From assembly GCF_028389875.1 (NCBI RefSeq), contig NC_084676.1:1364001-1428000 (forward strand): a stretch of DNA of 64,000 nucleotides, given 5' to 3'. The DNA is from Rhea pennata (taxonomy: Eukaryota; Chordata; Aves; Rheiformes; Rheidae). The position numbers and the translations under genes were made by a program. Below the pieces are notes generated by a model that saw only the letters and a program-made list of their open reading frames with translations, had not been told where the DNA came from and made no database searches. The number at the start of each line of letters is the position of its first letter. Position 1 is the first letter of the stretch. Below, one piece after another: positions 36,279 through 49,048 of the stretch.

Positions 36279-39255
36279 ATCCAATGCTCCATCACTCTCA
36301 CAGTAAAGAAGTTCATCCCTATGTGCAGGCAGAACTTCGTCTGGTTCAGTTTGTGACCGTTCCCTCCTGTCCTGTTGAATGTCTCCACTGAGAACAGCTT
36401 GGCCCCCATCCACTTGACACCCTCCCTTAAGGTATTTGTAGACATTGATAAGATCCCCTCTCAGTCTTCTCTTCTGCAGGCTAAACAGCCCCAGCTCTTG
36501 CAGCCTTTCCTCATAGGGAACATCCTCCACTCCTCTGATCATCTTTGTCGCCCTATGCTGGGCACTCCCCAGTAGCACAGTGTCTCTCTTGCTCTGGGGA
36601 GCCCAGAACTGGACACAGGACTCGAGGTGAGGCCTCACCAAGGCTGAGTGGAGCGGCAGGATCCCCTCCCTCAACCTGCTGGCAACACTCTTCATCGTAC
36701 ACCCCAGGATCCCATTGGCCTTCCTGGCCACAAGGGCACATTACTGGCTCATAGTCAATTTGTTGTCCACCAGGACTCCCAGGTGCTTCTCTGCAAAGCT
36801 GTTTTCCAGCAGGTAAGCCCCCAGCCTGTACTGGTGAATAACTGAAAGGGTTATTCCTCCCTAGCTGCAAAGCCCTGCACTTGCCCTTGTTGAACCTCAT
36901 GAACTTTCCCTCTGCCCGACTGTTCAGACTGTCCAGCCTGTCCAGATCTCTCGGAATGGCTGCACTGCCTTCTGGTGTATCAGCCACTCCTCCCAGCTTG
37001 GTATCCTCAGCAAACTTGCTGAGGAGGCCCTGTGTCCCTTTGTCCAGGTCATTGACGAGTAAGTTGAAGAAGACTGGCCCCAGTACTGAGCCCTGGGGAA
37101 CTCCATTAACTACAGGCCTCCAGCTAGACTGTGTGCCAGTGATGACAACCCTCTGAGCTCTACCTTTCAGCCAGTTCTCAATCCACCTCACTGTCCACTC
37201 ATCTGACCTGCACTTCTTGAGTTTACCTAAGAGGATGTTATGGGAGACAACGTAAAAAGGCTTGCTGAAGTCGAGGTAGACAATTTCCACTGCTCTACCA
37301 TCATCTATGCAGCCAGTCATTCCATCATGGAAGGCTGTCAGATTGGTTAAGTGTGGTTTGCCCTTGGTGAATCCATGCTGATTCCTCCCAATCACCTTCT
37401 TTACCTCCCTCTGCTTGGAGATGATGTCCAGAACGAGCTGTTCCATCACTGTTGCAGGGATGGAGGTGAGGCTGACCAGCCGTTTTTTCGTGGGTTCTCC
37501 TTCTTGCGCTTTTTGAAGACAGGAGTAACACTGGCTTTCTTCCAGTCCTCGGGCACCTCTCCAGTTCTCCACGACCTTTCAAGGATGATGGAGAGTGGCC
37601 TAGCAACAACATCCACCAGCTCCCTCAGTACTCGTGGGTGCATCCCATCAGGGCCCATGGATCTGCAGATGTCAAGTTTGCCCAAAAGATCTCTAACCCG
37701 ATCCTCCTTGAGCAGAGGAAAGTCTTCCTTTCTCCAGACTTTCTCTCTCCTCTCGCGGCTCTGGGATTGGTGAGGGCTGCCCTTAGCAGTGAAGACTGAA
37801 GCAAAGAGGGCATTGAGTAACTCTGCCTTCTCTGTATCGTTCATCACCAGGGCTCCCACCCCACTCAGGAGCAGGCCCACATTTTCCCCAGTCTTCCTCT
37901 TGCTACTGATGTGTCTGAGGAAGCCCTTCATGTTGTCCTTGACATGCCTTGCCAGGCTTAATTCCGAATGGGCCTTAGCCTTCCTCATTTCATCTCTGCA
38001 TAGCCTGACAGCATTCTCAGAATCCTCCCAAGTGGCCTGTTCCCTCTTCCACATTCTGTGTACTTTCCTCTTCCATTGGAGTTTTGGCAGGATCTCCTTG
38101 CTCATCCATGCAGGTCTCCTACCTCCTTTGCTGGACTTCTATCTCCTTGGGATGCACGCTCTTGATCTTGGAGGAAGTGATGCTTGAATACTCGCCAGCT
38201 CTCCCGGACCCCCCTTTCTCCTGGGGACGTAAGCTGTGGGACTCCTCCCGGTAGGCCTCTGAAGAGGCCAAAGTTGGATCTGCTGAAGTCCAGGGTTGCG
38301 ATCCTGCTTATTGGCTTGCTTCCTCCATGCAGGATCCTGAATTCCACCATCTCATGGTCACTGCAGCCAAGGCTGCCCCCAACCTTCGCATCTCCAACCA
38401 GTCCTTCTTTGTGGGTTAGGACAACGTCCACCAGGACACCCCTCCTTGTTGGCTCCTCCACCACCTGTGTCAGAAAGTCCTAATTGATGCTCTGCAGGAG
38501 CCTGCGGGACTGTCTGTGCCTAGCTGTGTAGTCCTTCCAGCAGATATCGGGGTGGTTGAAGTCCCCCATGAGAAGCAGGGCCTGTGATTATGAGGCTACT
38601 TCCAGCTGTGTGTAGAAGGCCTCCTCGACTTCCTCTTCCTGATCAGGTGGCCTGTAGTAGGCACCCACAACAGTGTCCCCCATGTTAGCCTGCCCTTTAA
38701 TCCTTACCCATAAGCTCTCTGCTCATTTTTCATCCACCCCTGGGCAGAGCTCGACTCATTCCAGTTGCTCTCTCACATGAAGAGCCACTCCACCACCTCA
38801 CCTGCCTGGCCTGTCTTTCCTAAAAAGCACGTAGCCATCCATGACAAAATTCCCATCATGCGAGCTATCCCACCATGTCTCTGGAACCGCAATGAGATTG
38901 TGGCCCTGTGACTGCACACAGATCTCCAGTTCCTCCTGTTTATTCCCCATGCTGCGTTCCTTGGTGTACAGGCATTTCAGAGAGGTAGTTGTGGACACAG
39001 GTTTCCCAGGAGGGGTGCAAGGGGATCCCCCATAGCCATGTCTCATATGCCCATCCCCGGCTGCACAGACCCTCTGGAGGCCTCCTGACTTGAACTCTGT
39101 TTTGTTGACTACCCTGTCTTTATAACTGTCCCGTTCCCCTGTCCCACCTAGTTTAAAGCCCTCTTTACCAGGCAGGCCAACCTGTTGGCCAAGACATGTA
39201 TGCCCCACTAAGTGAGGTAGATCCCATCTCTCCCCATCAGCTGTTGATCTTCATC
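36279..39255 (-). mobile_element. CR1 LINE, 5'-truncated and lacking its 3' end (C-D spacer)
   Basis: This is the partner of the A-B copy, with the same 3' loss and the same right border (TTCTGA at 39256-39261). Endonuclease pieces are at 38798-39208 and 38102-38750. Reverse transcriptase motifs [22 protein letters not shown] and FAEDTKLGG lie in a 339-codon open stretch (36553-37572), the longest open piece among the four copies. It keeps its dead motif C and is interrupted elsewhere. Confidence 0.94.
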
Positions 39256-39891
39256 TTCTGAAGAAGAAGGGGAGTGCATGAAGCCACGGAGCCACATGTG
39301 TCTCAAGCCCAGCCTTGGGAGAGGGACTAATCTGTGCCTGCTGTTAGCAGTGATCATTCAGAAGTCAGTCCCATGTGATGACAGTTGTTATGCAAGCCTC
39401 AGTAGTTGCAATGGATGGAGGTCTTCTCCCCAAAAGGGAGCAGAAGTACTGGGGGAGATTGCCTGCTGTGCCCAGTCTGTAAGTAGCCAAGAGACCTGTA
39501 TTGCCTGGTGAGCAGAGAGAAGTGAGGAGAAGCCCAGGAGGGGAGAGGCGGGGGCAGGGTCCTGTTGTGAATGGCCTTCCCAGGTGTGCTCTGTGGCTCC
39601 GAGTCCACAGGCACATGGTGGGGGAGTGGGGAGATTGCCCCGAAAAGCAGTTTCTGAGAGTCCTCCAGAATCCTCAGTACTCAGGCACCTCGTGCAAGAC
39701 ATGATGGGAAGGAGTCAGGAAGAGGCAGGGAGTGGAGGAGTTGCCTCAAGTTATGTGTGAGCCTTATGTGAGGAGTGGCGCAGACGAAAGAAAGAGGAGG
39801 AGGAATGGAGGGAAGAGGAGAATGTGGAGGGGTGGAAAGCATTTGGAAGAGGGTTAGAAGGGAAAGAATAGGAAGGTGTGGGAAAGAGGAA
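39256..39891. repeat. Exon-less module 1, right part (C-D spacer)
   Basis: It parallels 14263-14892 closely; a short deletion near 39300 removes TTTTTG before TCTCAAGCCC. No gene is seen. Confidence 0.65.
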
Positions 39892-42593
39892 AAGAGTTCA
39901 CCCACATGCACAAACACGATGGCTTGCTCTAGTCCCAAATGAGCTTACCCTTCATCACATGTGAGTGTGCCATGCCAGGGAGCTGATCCCCCATAGTAAG
40001 TGGTGATGGTTCTGCCTGTGATGGTGTCAGCCATTGAGGTGGAGGCAATCTGAGAGCTCCTCACAGAGGGTAGGTGAGTCTGAAGTGAGCTATTTCTCAT
40101 GGGCTCCGCTATGCTCCTGCATCCCTTCTAGTTTTTGACTCATGCCCCCTCCTCACCAAAGGAAGCAGGTGAAGCACATCTGTTCACTGCAAAATCCAGT
40201 GTATCATTCAGGAGCAGAAGGTAACCTCCTGTGCCTGTTTCCCATGGTGGAGCATTAGCAATGAATCCTTCCCATGCAAACATCCTAGTTGTGGAAGCAT
40301 CAGTCATTGCCAAGGCTCAATGGATTTTAAAGAGGAAGAGTCCTGGGAGCTTTTCCCTGAAGTCCTGCTCATACTTCTTAGTCCCCATCCACGAGAACTG
40401 GGAGAGAACCTCAGGTCTTCCCTCCAGAGTCTGTTGTTCCAGCAGACATTGTTCACATTTGTGCTACATGCTTGGTTGTTCTCTTGATGGTTTTATTTCT
40501 TGCGTGTGTTTTCCTCTGTGCTGTTTGTGTGACTGTGCCAGAAGTTTCCCTCTCTTGAATTGCGTACTGCTATATACTCATGCTTAGCTGTGTCACAAGA
40601 TGTAGTTCTGCTGCAGCTGGCACTCGTGTTCACCTATATTTTAGTGGTAAAGGACACTGTCTCGAGACATACTGTTTCCAGTGCCTCTGTGTGGGTTCCA
40701 GGCAAAGCAGAAGTAATCGCATGCTGTTACATACTGCCTTACCTTGACTCTGCAGGTGCAAGATGTCACTCCTCCGTCTGTATAAAGAGCAACAGCTTGA
40801 CTTTTATCTTGAGAGGTGAATCTTGTCATTGAAAAAAGCCCCAACTCAAGGATGCTGTTAGCATACTTAGTAGTTTACAGTGTACAGGTGGAAGAGCCAA
40901 TCTCAAGGTAGGTGGAAGGCACAGGGAAAGTATGTTGATCTATTAGCTGGGATGTATTCGTTGAGGACCTGCCTTCAGTCACCAGGAGCCCTGCTGAAAG
41001 CTTGTCACTCATGGTTGCTGAGTGGGCCAGTTCCATGTGTCCCGTGGTGTTGGGCCGTGCTTGTTTTGTGAGAGTGCAGATAAATATGCTGTGATGGTGC
41101 CACGGTGCCTGATGGTGAGCATGTGGGTACCAGCTGCGACAGCATTTCCCCCCAGTGGAACCAGCCCCTTTCCCCATCACCAGCGTGACTTGGGAGATAT
41201 CTCAGTAACTGTGTGCACGATGCAGACTGCTTCATTCTGGTGTCCGTGTGATGTGCAAACTGGGGCCGCGTGCCATCGTTGTGGGCACTTTTCTCCTGTA
41301 CTGAAATGCATTTCACCTTGAGAGAATGGCATGCATGCTCAGCTTTCTGTTCTGTTTCTGAATTGCACAGAAGTGGCTATGGGAACAAGTCAGTGATGCA
41401 GTGATTTCAGAGCTTTGAGAAGACATGCACAGTTTGTGCAAATCCCACTTCCACGGAAGTTATCCTTGTTACTGATCACTGGAGAATTCGCTTAGAATGC
41501 CTTCTGGAGGAATAATCTGATTTATTTTTCTGAAGAGGCAGGCACTGGCAGAACATCCAGGGGCACATTGCTGTGTGTACAGAAATTCCTATTTTGTTGT
41601 TTTGGGAGTACTTGCCTTCTTGGAACGATAAGGAGAAGCTGGACAAGCAAAATGCACCTGCAAATGAAAAACGAAGCACAGGGAAAAGCACCTTCCTTGG
41701 GGGAGAGAGAGACCACCAAAAAGAGCTGTGCTTCTCCTCTATGTTTTCACCCTTCTCTGAAGGTCAGCATGCCAAGATATGCTCACATTGTCCTCCTGAA
41801 GTAAGCAGTTGTCAGATCTCTTTGGAGTGTCTGTGTGCTCACCTTGTCTCAGGGATGGCTTGCATTTGAAAGGGTGGACAATGCTGTCATGGTCCAGTAG
41901 AGACGTCCTTTTAACATGATCTCCTTGCTCTGTGCTGTGCTTTCTGGTGAAGACGGAGAGTACGTGAAACCGTGGAGCCACATGTGTGTGTCAAATGCAA
42001 CCTTGCAAGAAGAAGAATTGGTGCCTGCTGCTAGCAGTGATCTTTCAGAAATCAGGCCCATGTGGCTACAGTTGTGGTATAAGCCTCGGTCTGTGCAGTG
42101 GATGGAAGTCTTCTCCCAGAGAGGGGGGGAGTGCCTGCTTTGTGCAGCCTGGAAGCAGGCGGGAGCCCTTTTATTCCTGCTGAGCACAGAGAAGTGAGGA
42201 CGAGTCAAAGAGGACAGAGCTGAGGGCAGTGTGGTGTCACTGAAGGCCTTCCCAGGCATGCTCCGTGGCTCTGAATCCAGTGGCAGATGGGGAGAGATTG
42301 AGGAGACCGAGGGACTTCCCTAGAAAAGCAGTTTCCCGAGAGCCTTTTGGAATCCTCAGTACTCAGGGACCTCGTGCAAGCCAAGATGGGAAAGAGTTAA
42401 GAAGAGGCAGGAGAGGTTTTGCCCCAAGTCATGCATGAGCCTCATGTCGAGAGTGGCACAGACATTCAGAAAACGCTTTGGAAAAGGGAAGAAAGGAGAA
42501 GAGAAATGGAGGGAAGAAGAGAACACAAAGAGGTGGAAAGCGTTTTGAAGAGGCTAGAAGAGGAGTAGGAAGCAGAGGGAAAGGCAGGAGAGG
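39892..42593. repeat. Exon-less promoter-type module 2 (C-D spacer), with a shared deletion
   Basis: It parallels 14893-17940 but lacks about 360 bp: GCAGAACATCCAGGGG runs straight into CACATTGCTGTG near 41563. The E-F module has the same junction (about 63092), while A-B (16550-16905) and D-E (about 54480-54850) are intact. No gene is seen. Confidence 0.65.
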
Positions 42594-42742
42594 GAAGGAG
42601 GAAAAAAGAATTCGCCAACATTAGCGAGCATGATGGCTCTCTGCTGAATACCGCTAGTCACGAAGGAGCTTACCCACCATTCAGAGCAATCGCACCGTGC
42701 CAGGGAAGTGATGCCCCGTGGTAAGCGGTGATCCAGAGTTCC

Positions 42743-42757
42743 CCCGCAGAGGGAAGC
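42743..42757 (+). promoter_or_regulatory. Candidate CTCF-like motif upstream of exon D
   Basis: CCCGCAGAGGGAAGC is the same as before exons B, C and E. It lies 909 bp before the ATG. Hand match only. Confidence 0.3.
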
Positions 42758-43282
42758 AAGACGGAAGTGGGCGATTTTTCACGAGCTCCGTTTTCCTCCT
42801 GCATCCCTTCTGGATTTCGCCTCATGGCCCCCTCCTCGCCAAAGGAAGCGGGGGGAGCTCATCAGTCCGCTACAGAGCCTATCACACCATTTAGCAGAAG
42901 AACGTTGTTCCGGTGCAGCAGAGCTCGTTGCCGTTCCCTTTGCATCCTCTGCTGTTTTGTTGCAGATCCTGCCCCTTGCCCACGTTTTCCTGCACCGCGT
43001 TTGTGCAGCTCCCGCAGGTCTCCGCTTACCGGGATATGCGGGACTCATGCAGGGTGTACGCCACTGCCGAGGGCTCCTGGCCGGGCTCGAGGCAAAAGGA
43101 GCAGGACGCCCGTGGCGCTCGCTGTGCTTCGACTGCATGGGTGCAACGGGCCAGCGCTCGGCCTACGGCGGGGGCGGCAGCACGGAGTGCGCTGTGGGAG
43201 GCGAAGGTTGCGGTTAAGGAAGCCTCGCTGGGCGGGAGGCGGCTCAGCGCGGGAAGAGGTGCGCGGGCGGCGGTGGCGTGTC

Positions 43283-43300
43283 CGCGCCTGGGCAGGCGCG
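43283..43300. repeat. Perfect inverted repeat in the exon D leader
   Basis: This is the same 8-bp-arm, 2-nt-loop dyad as before exons B and E. Confidence 0.8.
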
Positions 43301-43651
43301 TGGAGCGTCGGGCAGCGGAAGCGGCGGCGCCTGAGCGGAGAGGGGAGGCGGAGGTGCGGTGTGGGGCGTGTGCGGGAGAGGCCGCGGGTGCCGGGGCGCG
43401 AGTCGGCGGTGTGGGGCGTGAGGGCCGCAGGCGGCGGCTTTGCCGGCGCGCGTTTGGCGTCGGGGCACACGGTGTCGCTGCAGGCTCAGGAACGGCGGCG
43501 GCGGCGCGGCGGCTCCGCCCCGGCGCGGCGGAAAGCCCGGCTGTGAGCGCGGGGGGAGCGGCAAGGCGCGGGCGGCGGTGCCGGGGAGCCGCGGCGAGCG
43601 GCGGCGGTGCCGGGGAGCCGCGCGGGGCCCGTGCGAGTGCCGGCGCCGGCC

Positions 43652-46099
43652 ATGGGCGTGTGCGTGCGTGCTGTGCTGCGGGTGCTGGTGCTGCAGGCGG
43701 CCTGGGCTCTTGGCGGCGGCCAGCTGCGCTACTCGGTGCCGGAAGAGGCCGAGGGCGGCACGGTGGTGGGTCGCCTGGCGCAGGACCTGGGCCTGGAGGC
43801 GGGCGAGCTGGAGGCGCGTCGGCTGCGGCTGGTGGCGAAGGGCCGGCGGGCGAGCGTGGAGGTGAGCAGGGCGAGCGGGGCGCTGGTGGTGAGCTCGCGG
43901 CTGGACCGGGAGGAGCTGTGCGGGAAGAGCGCGCCGTGCGCCCTGCGCCTGGAGGTGCTGCTGGAGCGGCCGCTGCGCGTCTTTCACGTGGAGCTGGAGG
44001 TCACCGACATCAACGACAACGCGCCGCTCTTCCCCGCCGCCCGCAAAAACCTCAGCGTATCGGAGAATTCCCCTCCCGGCTCGCGCTTCCCGCTGGAGGG
44101 CGCGTCGGACGCAGATATCGGAGCCAACGCGCAGCTCTCCTACAAACTCAGCCCGAGCGAGCATTTCGCTCTAGAAGTGATATCTAAAGACGTAAAGAAA
44201 ACATCCGTAGCACTCGTGGTAACGAAGGCTCTGGACCGGGAGGCGATGCCTGTGCACCGGCTGCTGCTGACGGCGAGTGACGGGGGCAGACCGTCGCTGT
44301 CGGGCACCATGGAGCTGGTGGTCTCGGTGCTGGATGTGAACGACAACGCGCCCGAGTTCAACCAGTCGGTCTATAAAGTGCAGTTACCCGAGAATTCACC
44401 TCCGGCAATGGTGATTCTTCACCTAAGAGCGGCAGACAAGGACGAGGGAATTAATCAAGAGGTTTCTTATGCCTTTAGCGACACTACTGCTGCCAAAGTG
44501 AAGGATCTGTTCAGAATAGACGCGAAATCAGGGGAACTAAGTACTGTAGGGAAACTGGACTTTGAGGACGTAGAATCGTATGACCTGGAGATCGAAGCGA
44601 GAGACAAGGGTTCTCCTTCGTTGTCGGGACACTGCAGAGTGGAGCTGGAGGTGCTGGACGTGAACGACAACGCGCCGGAGGTGTGGGTGACGTCGCTGTC
44701 GGTGCCGGTGCCGGAGGACGCGGCGCTGGGCACGGTGGTGGCGCTGCTGAGCGTGTCGGACCGGGACTCGGGGGCGAACGGGCGCGTGCGGTGCGCGGTG
44801 TGGCCGGCGGCGCCGTTCGGGCTGGTGGCGACGTTCGAGGGCTCGTACTCGCTGGTGCTGCGGGAGGCGCTGGACCGCGAGCGGGTGGCGGAGTACGAGG
44901 TGGAGGTGCGGGCGGAGGACGGCGGGGCGCCGCCGCTGCGCGCCAGGCGCGGGCTGCGGGTGCCGGTGTCGGACGTGAACGACAACGCGCCGGCATTCGC
45001 GCAGGCCGTGTACACGGTGCTGGCGCGGGAGAACAACGCGGCGGGCGCGGAGCTGGCGCGGCTGTGGGCGCGGGACCCGGACGAGGCGGGCAACGGGCGC
45101 GTGAGCTACTCGCTGGCGGAGGGCGTGGCGGGGGGGCCGTCGCGCTCGGCGTCGAGCTACGTGTCGGTGGAGGCGGAGAGCGGGCGTCTGTGGGCGCTGC
45201 AGCCCTTGGACTACGAGGAGGTGCAGGTGCTGCAGTTCGAGGTGCGCGCGGTGGACGCGGGGGAGCCGGCGCTGTGCGGCAACGCCACGGTGCAGCTCTT
45301 CGTCGTGGACGAGAACGACAACGCGCCGGCGCTGCTGCCGCCGGCGGGCGGCGGCGCGGGGCCCTGGGCGGGCGGCGCGTCGGGGTCGGCGTCGGCGGGG
45401 CCGTCGGCGTCGGCGTCGCTGTGGGCGTGGGCGGCGTGGGGGTGGCCGGCGGGGCAGGTGGTGGCGAAGATCCGCGCGGTGGACGCGGACTCGGGCTACA
45501 ACGCGTGGCTGCGCTACGAGCTGCGGGAGCCGCGGGGCAAGGGCGCGTTCCGCGTGGGGCTGTACAGCGGCGAGGTGAGCACGGCGCGGGCGCTGGAGGA
45601 GGCGGACGGCCCGGGGCAGACGCTGCTCATCGTGGTGCGGGACCACGGCGAGCCGGCGCGCTCGGCCACGGCCACGCTGAGCGTGTCGCTGGGCGAGGGC
45701 GGCGAGGCGGCGCTGGCGGCGGCGGGCTCGCCGTCGCTGGGGCTGCGGCCGGCGGCGGGCGCCGAGGGCGGCGGCGGTGGGGCGGCGGCGGCGGCGACGA
45801 ACGTGTGGCTGGTGGTGGCCATCTGCGCGGTGTCGAGCCTCTTCCTGCTGGCGCTGGTGCTGTACGGGGCGTGGCGGTGTGCGCCGCGGGCGGCCGTGCT
45901 CTCGGGGCCCGGGCCGGCGACGCTGGTGTGCGCCAGCGAAGTGGGCAGCTGGTCGTACTCGCAGCGGCAGAGCCGGAGCCTGTGCGTGGCGGACGGCGCG
46001 GGCAAGAGCGACCTCATGGTTTTCAGCCCCAACTTCCCGCCGCCCGCCGGCGGCGCGGCGAAGGAGACGCCGCAGGATCCGCCCGCTCTGCTGGACACG
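43652..46099 (+). CDS. PCDHA: Protocadherin-alpha variable exon D (816 codons, open at splice donor)
   Basis: ATG 43652 is followed by the signal peptide MGVCVRAVLRVLVLQ.... The domain order is as in exon B. The EC2 (EVISKDVKKTSVALVV) and EC3 (AFSDTTAAKVKDLF) windows match exon B, but the EC1/EC2 junction is SENSPPGSR, like exon C. Other differences from B are single residues: SRASG in EC1, DPDEAGNG and AGGPSRS in EC5, one Ala/Gly repeat change before the membrane (AALAAAGSPS), and GAWRCAPR after it. The donor ACG|GTCAGT is at 46099/46100, phase 0. It appears intact. Its adhesive identity should be close or equal to that of B, since EC2-EC3 are the same. Confidence 0.95.
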
Positions 46100-47174
46100 G
46101 TCAGTGGCACTTTCTTTTCTCCTCCCCTCCCACCCTTCCGCCTGCCCTGACGCTCCTTGCCCGCTTTTGCCTCTGCCTTTCGGCCGGTACTTGGCAGCCT
46201 TTTGGTCTGCGCCTCTTGGCACTGCGATGCCCGCTGTGTCTCCCTTTACTTGCAAACGCTCTCGGCGTTCAGAGCCGGTGCGTGCTTGGAGAAGGAGTCC
46301 GCGCTCTGGAGCGTGGGGCTTGGTGGGATCCCTTCTGCAGAGGTCTTCCCGAGGGTTCTCCCCAGAACGCTTTCTCCTGAGCGTTTCCCGTTTCGTTCTT
46401 GGGAACAGTGCTGCGGAGGGGTGTTCTCGTGGCGTGCGGCGCCGGGAGCTTGCCTCGGGCTCCGGAGGTGTTGGGGCTGTGATGCTGGGGCCTTATCCTT
46501 CTCAGAGATGGTTTCCAGCGAGGCATGAGGAGGAGGGTGCCCCTCGGCTCTTTGAAAGCCAGCAGACCAAATCTGCTGCCTGGTAGCTGTCGCTCGCTCT
46601 TCCCGAGTTGGGTAGTCGTCTCAGAGAATGAAGTGAGAGCCGCTTGTGGTTGGAGCTGTCTCGGCAGCACCTTCACAAATGTTATTGCCTCCAGTGTGTG
46701 GAGTTCCCAGCAACCGTTTGCTGCTTCGATGCCCGTCGTGTAGGTTCTGGCTGAGACGCTCTGCCAGAAGCTGCCTATTTGGCACAATCCGTATATTCCT
46801 TTAGTAATAGTGTGGCTGCTAGTGTAAGGATCTGCATTAGGCCGACTATGAGTCGTTCCCACGCAAACAGCTTCGTTGTGGAAGCCTCGGCCTTTGCGAA
46901 GGTTCGGTGGGAATGAGGAAGGCAGAGGCCTGAGGACTTTTTCCTGAAGTGCTGCGCGTCCTTAGTGCAGGAGTGGAGTCGACATGTAGAAAGCGCTACA
47001 GTGGAAAAGGCGGGATTGGAGACGAGGAAGCGAGAAGAGGGTGTTGTGGACGGGAATGTAACGGCAGGGGATGTTGCGACAAAGAAGGGAAAGGGAGGAA
47101 AGGGAAGGGTAGAAAAAAAACTCAGGAGATTGCCGTCATTAACCGATATCACCTCCATGTAGTGCCTGCAGTCA
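46100..47174. repeat. Post-exon intronic repeat module, copy D, with a ~764-bp deletion
   Basis: It follows the A/B/C/E pattern to GGATCTGCATTAGGCCG (about 46843), then jumps to ATGAGTCGTTCCCACG, which lies about 764 bp further on in copy A (8500 to 9264). The lost part includes the poly-G run. It shares CTCCTTGCCCGC and the single TTCCCACGCAAACAGC with E. No gene is seen. Confidence 0.75.
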
Positions 47175-49048
47175 GTGCCTAACGAGCTTAGCCTTCATTA
47201 GGTGTGAATGGACAATGCCAGGCAGCTGGTGGCCGTAATTAGCGCTGATGGCTCCGTCTTTGATGGTCTGAGGGGGCGGGGAGTGGGGGTGAGGCCCCTG
47301 AAGGGCTCCTCGCGGAGGAAAGGTGAGAAGGGGGCGGGTGACTTCTCTCCCTCATTTTCTTTCTTCTTTGCCTTTGCTCGTTCTTCCTTCTGGATTTGTG
47401 TTCCCCACCTTCTTAGTCCCCGCCCGCGAGAAGCGGGAGAGAACGAGAACCTCAGCTGTGCCCCACCCAGTGTCTTGTTGCAGCAGACGTGGTTCCCGTT
47501 CGCTCCGCATCCCTGGTTGTCATCTTGATGGTTTCATTCCTTGTGTGTGTTTTCCTGTGTGCCGTTTGCGCGGCTGTAGTGCAGGTTTCCCCCCTGTGGG
47601 GTTCCATGTTGTTACATACTCATGCGTAGCTCTGCCAGAAAGTGTAGTTCTACCGCAGCTGGCACTCGTGTTCGGCTGTGACTCAGTGTTGCAGAATACT
47701 TGCACAGTGTCTCGGGACGGACTGCTTTCGATTGCCTGTGTCTGAGTGCCAGGCAAAGCGGAAGTAATTGCGTGCTGCGGCATGCTGCGTTGCTTCGACT
47801 CTGCAGGCACGCGAAGCCACTCTGCTGTCTACAGAAGGAGTAACAGCTTGAGTGCTATCCTGGGAGGTGAATCTTGTCGTTGAAAAAGCCTCGATTCAAG
47901 GACGTTGTTAACATGCTTAGTACTTCAAAGGGCGCAGGTGCAAGAGCAAATCTCGAGGTAGGTGGAAGACATGAAAAAGTGTGTTGCTCAGTAAGCCAGG
48001 GCGTATAAGTCGAGGAGCTGCCTTTGGTCACCAGGAGCCCTGGTGAAAGCTTGTCACTCATGGTTGCTGAGTGGGCCAGTTCCATGTGTCCCGTGGTGGT
48101 GGGCGGTGCTTGTTTTGTGCGCGTGGAGATAAATATGCTGTGATGGTGCCACGGTGCCTGGTGGTGAGCATGTGGGTTCCAGCTGCGACAGCATTTCCCC
48201 CCACTGGAACTGGCTCCCTTCCCCGTCGCCAGCATGACTTGGGAGATATCTCAGTAACTGTGTGCAAGATGCAGACCGCTTCATTCTGATGTCTGTGGGA
48301 TATCCAAACTGGGGCCGTGTGCCATCGGTGTGGGCACTTCTTTTCTCCTGTACGGAGGTGCGTTTGACCTCGAGGGAATGACATCAGATGACAAACTTCC
48401 TTTCTGCTGCTACCCTTCTCATGGAAGTGGACATAGTGCATACATTTATCGCAGCTCATGAAGTGGGAGTGTGTGGTTATGTTCTGCGGGAAAATGCAGG
48501 AGTGTAACTGTCACGACTTCTGTTAACATCATCACACACCTGTCATGTAAGTGAACGGGTGTGAGGCAATGTGTGGGATCTCATTACTGTGCGTACTGAA
48601 CCTCTGTCTCTGTTGCTCTGCAAGTGCTTGCCTGTCTGGAGAGATAAGCAGGAACTGGACATGCATCATGCAGCCGCAATCAGAAAATGAGGAAGAGGAA
48701 CATGTCTTGCACTAAGGAGCTGTGGCTGTCCATTCTTTTTCTTTTCTGTTCTGTTCTGTTTTGTTCTTTTCCTCCTCTCAGTATTCTTGGAATCTGTAGC
48801 ACTTTGGTGGCCTCTGAACCCTAAGGGGATGTATGCATGGAGCTATCTGACTTAGGCCAGATGGTGTTTCAGAATGACAACTGTGTAGCTGAGAGACTAT
48901 GCTTTCCTAGGCAAACCTCATGTTTGTTTCTGTCCACACTCACCGTGTCTCAGGCTGGGCTTGTCTTTCAAAGGGTGGACCAGTCTGTTATGGCCTAGTA
49001 GGGATGTTCTTTGCAGTGTGACTTCCTTGCCTTGTGCTAAACTTTCTG
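47175..49048. repeat. Exon-less module 1, left part (D-E spacer)
   Basis: It parallels 23291-25562 but lacks about 400 bp (the B-C interval about 24860-25270), replaced near 48735-48780 by a T-rich stretch with TTCTG/TTTTG units. It ends with CTTGCCTTGTGCTAAACTTT next to the CR1 3' end. No gene is seen. Confidence 0.65.
48735..48780 (+). repeat. T-rich TTCTG-type microsatellite
   Basis: A short degenerate run of TTCTG, TTTTG and TTCTTTT units marks where the D-E module differs from the B-C module. Confidence 0.6.

Larger units (their letters stand above)
42594..43651 (+). promoter_or_regulatory. Promoter/leader module of exon D
   Basis: It has the same length from CTCF-like string to ATG (909 bp) as the exon B module and differs from it by few bases. 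The inverted repeat CGCGCCTG-GG-CAGGCGCG is at 43283-43300, and the start codon context GCCGGCCATGG is the same. Confidence 0.6.

Noticed and set aside
44537-46255. Long minus-strand open frames across the exons (up to about 570 codons, His/Arg/Pro-rich)
   Set aside because: They are the complement of very G+C-rich cadherin coding DNA, where stop codons are rare. Composition is extreme, there is no domain, and borders follow the base composition.
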